Assembly (NCBI GenBank): GCA_946414625.1
Contig: CAMKPI010000024.1
Coordinates: 1-15,878 of the forward strand
Direction: 5' to 3'
Length of the DNA: 15,878 bases
Origin: an uncultured Spirochaetaceae bacterium
GTDB lineage: Bacteria; Spirochaetota; Spirochaetia; Sphaerochaetales; Sphaerochaetaceae
Numbering within the stretch: the stretch's first letter is position 1; each line of letters starts with the position of its first letter. Position numbers and translations under genes: made by a program. Below the pieces are notes generated by a model that saw only the letters and a list, made by a program, of their open reading frames with translations, did not search any database and was not told the DNA's origin. Shown here piece after piece: positions 14,106 to 15,878 of the stretch.

Positions 14106-15551
14106 TTATGCCTCAGGCATCTTATCTCGAGGCAGCACGATGTTCAGCACAATCGCGATAATCGCAGCAGGTACAATTCCGGAACCTCCGAAAATGTATT
14201 TCAGCCACTGAGGCATAAAGCCCTGCACGGCACCGGTAGATCCAAGTCCGTATCCCAGGCCGAGAGCAATAGCGACTATCGTCGCGTTCCGTCCGTCAAG
14301 TCCCTCTTTCGTGATAAGGTTTATACCGGAAATCACAATCGAAGCGAACATGAATACTGCCGCGCCGCCCAGAACCGGCTGTGGCATGATGGATATAATC
14401 GCACCGATTTTGGGGAAAAGTCCCGCCAGAACGAGAATCCATGCACCCATGGAAATAGCAAACCTGTTCACGACCTTGGTCATTCCAACAAGTCCGACGT
14501 TCTGACTGAAAGAAGTGTTCGGCAGAACACCGAAGAACGACGCGAGTGAAGAACCAAAACCGTCGCAAACCACTGCGCCGGACAGCTCCTTGTCCGTTGC
14601 GTCGCGTCCGAGACCGCCTTCAACCACTCCCGCGGTGTCGCCAACAGTCTCGACAGCGGTCACGATGAACATTATGCACATCGGAATGATCGCCGAAGCG
14701 TTGAACTGGAGCTTAACAGGAAGAAGCTTTGGCAACTCAAACCATGCGGAAGAGCCGACCTGGGACCACTGGGTGATGTAAGCATGGGTAAAAGTAGCAT
14801 CCCCAACGGTGAACGTCCGCGGAAGGAAGAGACCGAAAAGGGCTGAAAGAATATATCCCACGATGATTCCGATGAGGATCGCCGCAACTGACGGGAAGCC
14901 CTTGGAAAAATGCTTGAAGCAGATTATGACGACGAGTGTCAAAAGTCCGAGAAGGAGGTTCGGCATCGCACCGTAGTCCTTGGCTGCGGTTCCGCCTCCG
15001 AAAAAGCCTATTCCGACAGACACAAGGGAAAGACCTATCGCCATCACCACAGTTCCGGTGACAACCGGCGGGAAGAATTTCCTAAGCGGCTTGATGATAA
15101 AGCCGAGCACCATCTCGAACACGCCTCCGACAAGGGAAGCACCCATTATCGCGCCGTATGCATAGATTCCAGCCGCGAGATCTGTCGTGATAGTTCCCGC
15201 CGCAATGCCTCCGATCATAGCCGCTGCGATACCGTTGTTGATTCCAATGAATCCGGAAGAAGTTCCCATGACAATCGGCAGTCTCGCTCCGATGGGACCC
15301 AGGGGATACAGCTGCAGGAATGTGACAAGTCCCGCAACAAACATCGCGTTCTGAAGAAGCGAAACGCGAAGCGCTCCCAAGCCGTTTCCAACCGTGATCG
15401 AACAGACTCCCATGATGATCAACAGCGGAGAAAGGTTACCAACGAACATGGCAAGGACATGCTGCAATCCGAGCGGCACCGCCTGTCTCATCGGGATACG
15501 TCCGTCGAGATCATATGGCGATGTATAGATTTTCTCTTTTTTCTCAGACAT
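14106..15551 (-). CDS. NCS2-family nucleobase permease, probably xanthine/urate type
   Basis: A 481-residue inner-membrane transporter of the NCS2/NAT family that imports a purine or pyrimidine base with protons. The sequence is mostly hydrophobic, fitting the 14-helix fold. Functional positions known from E. coli XanQ are visible: Gln-His in GLQH (29-32), E301 in AVETVGDTAG (299-308), D330 in VVCDGFGS, and Q350-N351 in the NAT signature QNVGLVGMTK (350-359). A Gln at the first signature position is typical of xanthine or urate carriers, whereas uracil carriers such as UraA have Glu, so a purine substrate is favoured. The start chosen is ATG at 15551, 5 bases after GGAGG. The frame is open further upstream to 15863, but that part runs through the promoter and repeat region and is not accepted. 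It has its own promoter (15584-15612) and terminator (14008-14034), so it is monocistronic. No purine riboswitch was recognised, and the leader of about 26 bases is too short for one. Confidence 0.93.
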   Translation of the reverse strand: MSEKKEKIYTSPYDLDGRIPMRQAVPLGLQHVLAMFVGNLSPLLIIMGVCSITVGNGLGALRVSLLQNAMFVAGLVTFLQLYPLGPIGARLPIVMGTSSGFIGINNGIAAAMIGGIAAGTITTDLAAGIYAYGAIMGASLVGGVFEMVLGFIIKPLRKFFPPVVTGTVVMAIGLSLVSVGIGFFGGGTAAKDYGAMPNLLLGLLTLVVIICFKHFSKGFPSVAAILIGIIVGYILSALFGLFLPRTFTVGDATFTHAYITQWSQVGSSAWFELPKLLPVKLQFNASAIIPMCIMFIVTAVETVGDTAGVVEGGLGRDATDKELSGAVVCDGFGSSLASFFGVLPNTSFSQNVGLVGMTKVVNRFAISMGAWILVLAGLFPKIGAIISIMPQPVLGGAAVFMFASIVISGINLITKEGLDGRNATIVAIALGLGYGLGSTGAVQGFMPQWLKYIFGGSGIVPAAIIAIVLNIVLPRDKMPEA

Positions 15552-15583
15552 GAAAACCTCCATAAAAAAAAGAATGTATGTCC

Positions 15584-15612
15584 ATAATAGCAAGGGATTT
15601 GCGCGCCTACAA
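15584..15612 (-). promoter_or_regulatory. Sigma-70 promoter for the permease gene
   Basis: Minus-strand -35 TTGTAG (15607-15612) and -10 TATTAT (15584-15589) are separated by exactly 17 bases. The predicted start near 15577 leaves a short leader of about 26 bases. Confidence 0.7.
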
Positions 15613-15710
15613 TCTTTTTTTGAAAAAATAACGGATGGGCGAAGGCGGTTGTCCAAAGACGGTTTTCCATTGATTATGAAGCCTGCCGCCGCGCCGTTTA
15701 GAAAAAAAAG

Positions 15711-15878
15711 CCATGCCAAAGGCGGAGTCGCAAAAAAAACCGCCATGGAGAAAATCCGCCACCCTTTAGTCGGCGCGACAAAAAAACGTCGCACCTTGGG
15801 GAAAAAATGCATCCCAAAGACACCATGGAAAAAATATCCGCCACGCCAAAGGCGGCGTTGCAAAAAACACCGCCATGG
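15711..15878. repeat. A-rich hairpin repeats at the right edge of the window
   Basis: A 38-bp unit occurs at 15711-15748 and 15841-15878 (34 of 38 identical). A second unit beginning CCATGG occurs at 15743-15777 and 15823-15857, 80 bp apart. Each 38-bp copy has GGCGG and CCGCC arms 14 bases apart around an A-rich loop; another stem is GCGAC 15775-15779 with GTCGC 15788-15792. CCATGG occurs three times. The array probably continues beyond the window. A minus-strand frame entering at the right edge and stopping at 15766 runs through these repeats and is not called as a gene. Confidence 0.8.

Noticed and set aside
15552..15583. Purine riboswitch upstream of the permease
   Set aside because: The predicted leader is about 26 bases, too short for the aptamer, and no three-way junction motif is visible upstream.
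15552..15863. N-terminal extension of the permease by about 104 residues
   Set aside because: The extension would be translated from the promoter and repeat DNA. A GGAGG-led ATG at 15551 gives a start that fits the NCS2 family.

Overview
The window looks like chromosomal DNA of a host-associated or rumen spirochaete, most likely a Treponema. This is an inference. It rests on the membrane-anchored coiled-coil protein at the left edge (a type common in Treponema), on a gene set that fits an anaerobic, uronate-using gut bacterium (GTP-type PEP carboxykinase, altronate dehydratase and tagaturonate reductase), and on about 50% GC with AT-rich, repeat-laden intergenic gaps. No rRNA, tRNA, insertion sequence, CRISPR array or phage gene was recognised.

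Layout. From 1 to 8049 all genes are on the minus strand. Read in transcription order from the right they are an RlmI-like 23S rRNA methyltransferase, glutathione peroxidase, PEP carboxykinase, a dCMP deaminase and RNase D pair, a HAD phosphatase, and the N-terminus of a coiled-coil membrane protein that runs off the left edge. From 8573 to 11572 the plus strand carries a two-gene uronate operon, uxaB then uxaA, with a clear promoter upstream and a strong terminator downstream. From 11699 to 15551 the minus strand carries an NCS2 xanthine/urate-type permease, a UDP-glucose dehydrogenase and a membrane-anchored alpha/beta hydrolase, with a terminator between permease and dehydrogenase.

How the genes work together. 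UxaB and UxaA are consecutive steps of galacturonate breakdown (tagaturonate to altronate to 2-keto-3-deoxygluconate), so the cell probably uses pectin products. The isomerase, kinase and aldolase of the pathway are not in the window. PEP carboxykinase joins glycolysis to C4 acids. dCMP deaminase feeds dTMP synthesis, and the permease brings in purine bases. UDP-glucose dehydrogenase makes UDP-glucuronate for surface glycans. The rest are housekeeping genes.

The unusual content is the repeats rather than the genes. Four intergenic gaps hold diverged tandem or interspersed repeats with periods near 90, 80, 66-67 and 80/130 bp. Two of these arrays begin exactly at the stop codon of the neighbouring gene. 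Two genes, the HAD phosphatase and the RlmI-like methyltransferase, carry in-frame repeat-built insertions that their families normally lack. I see no convincing new multi-gene system. The repeats are the part most worth following.
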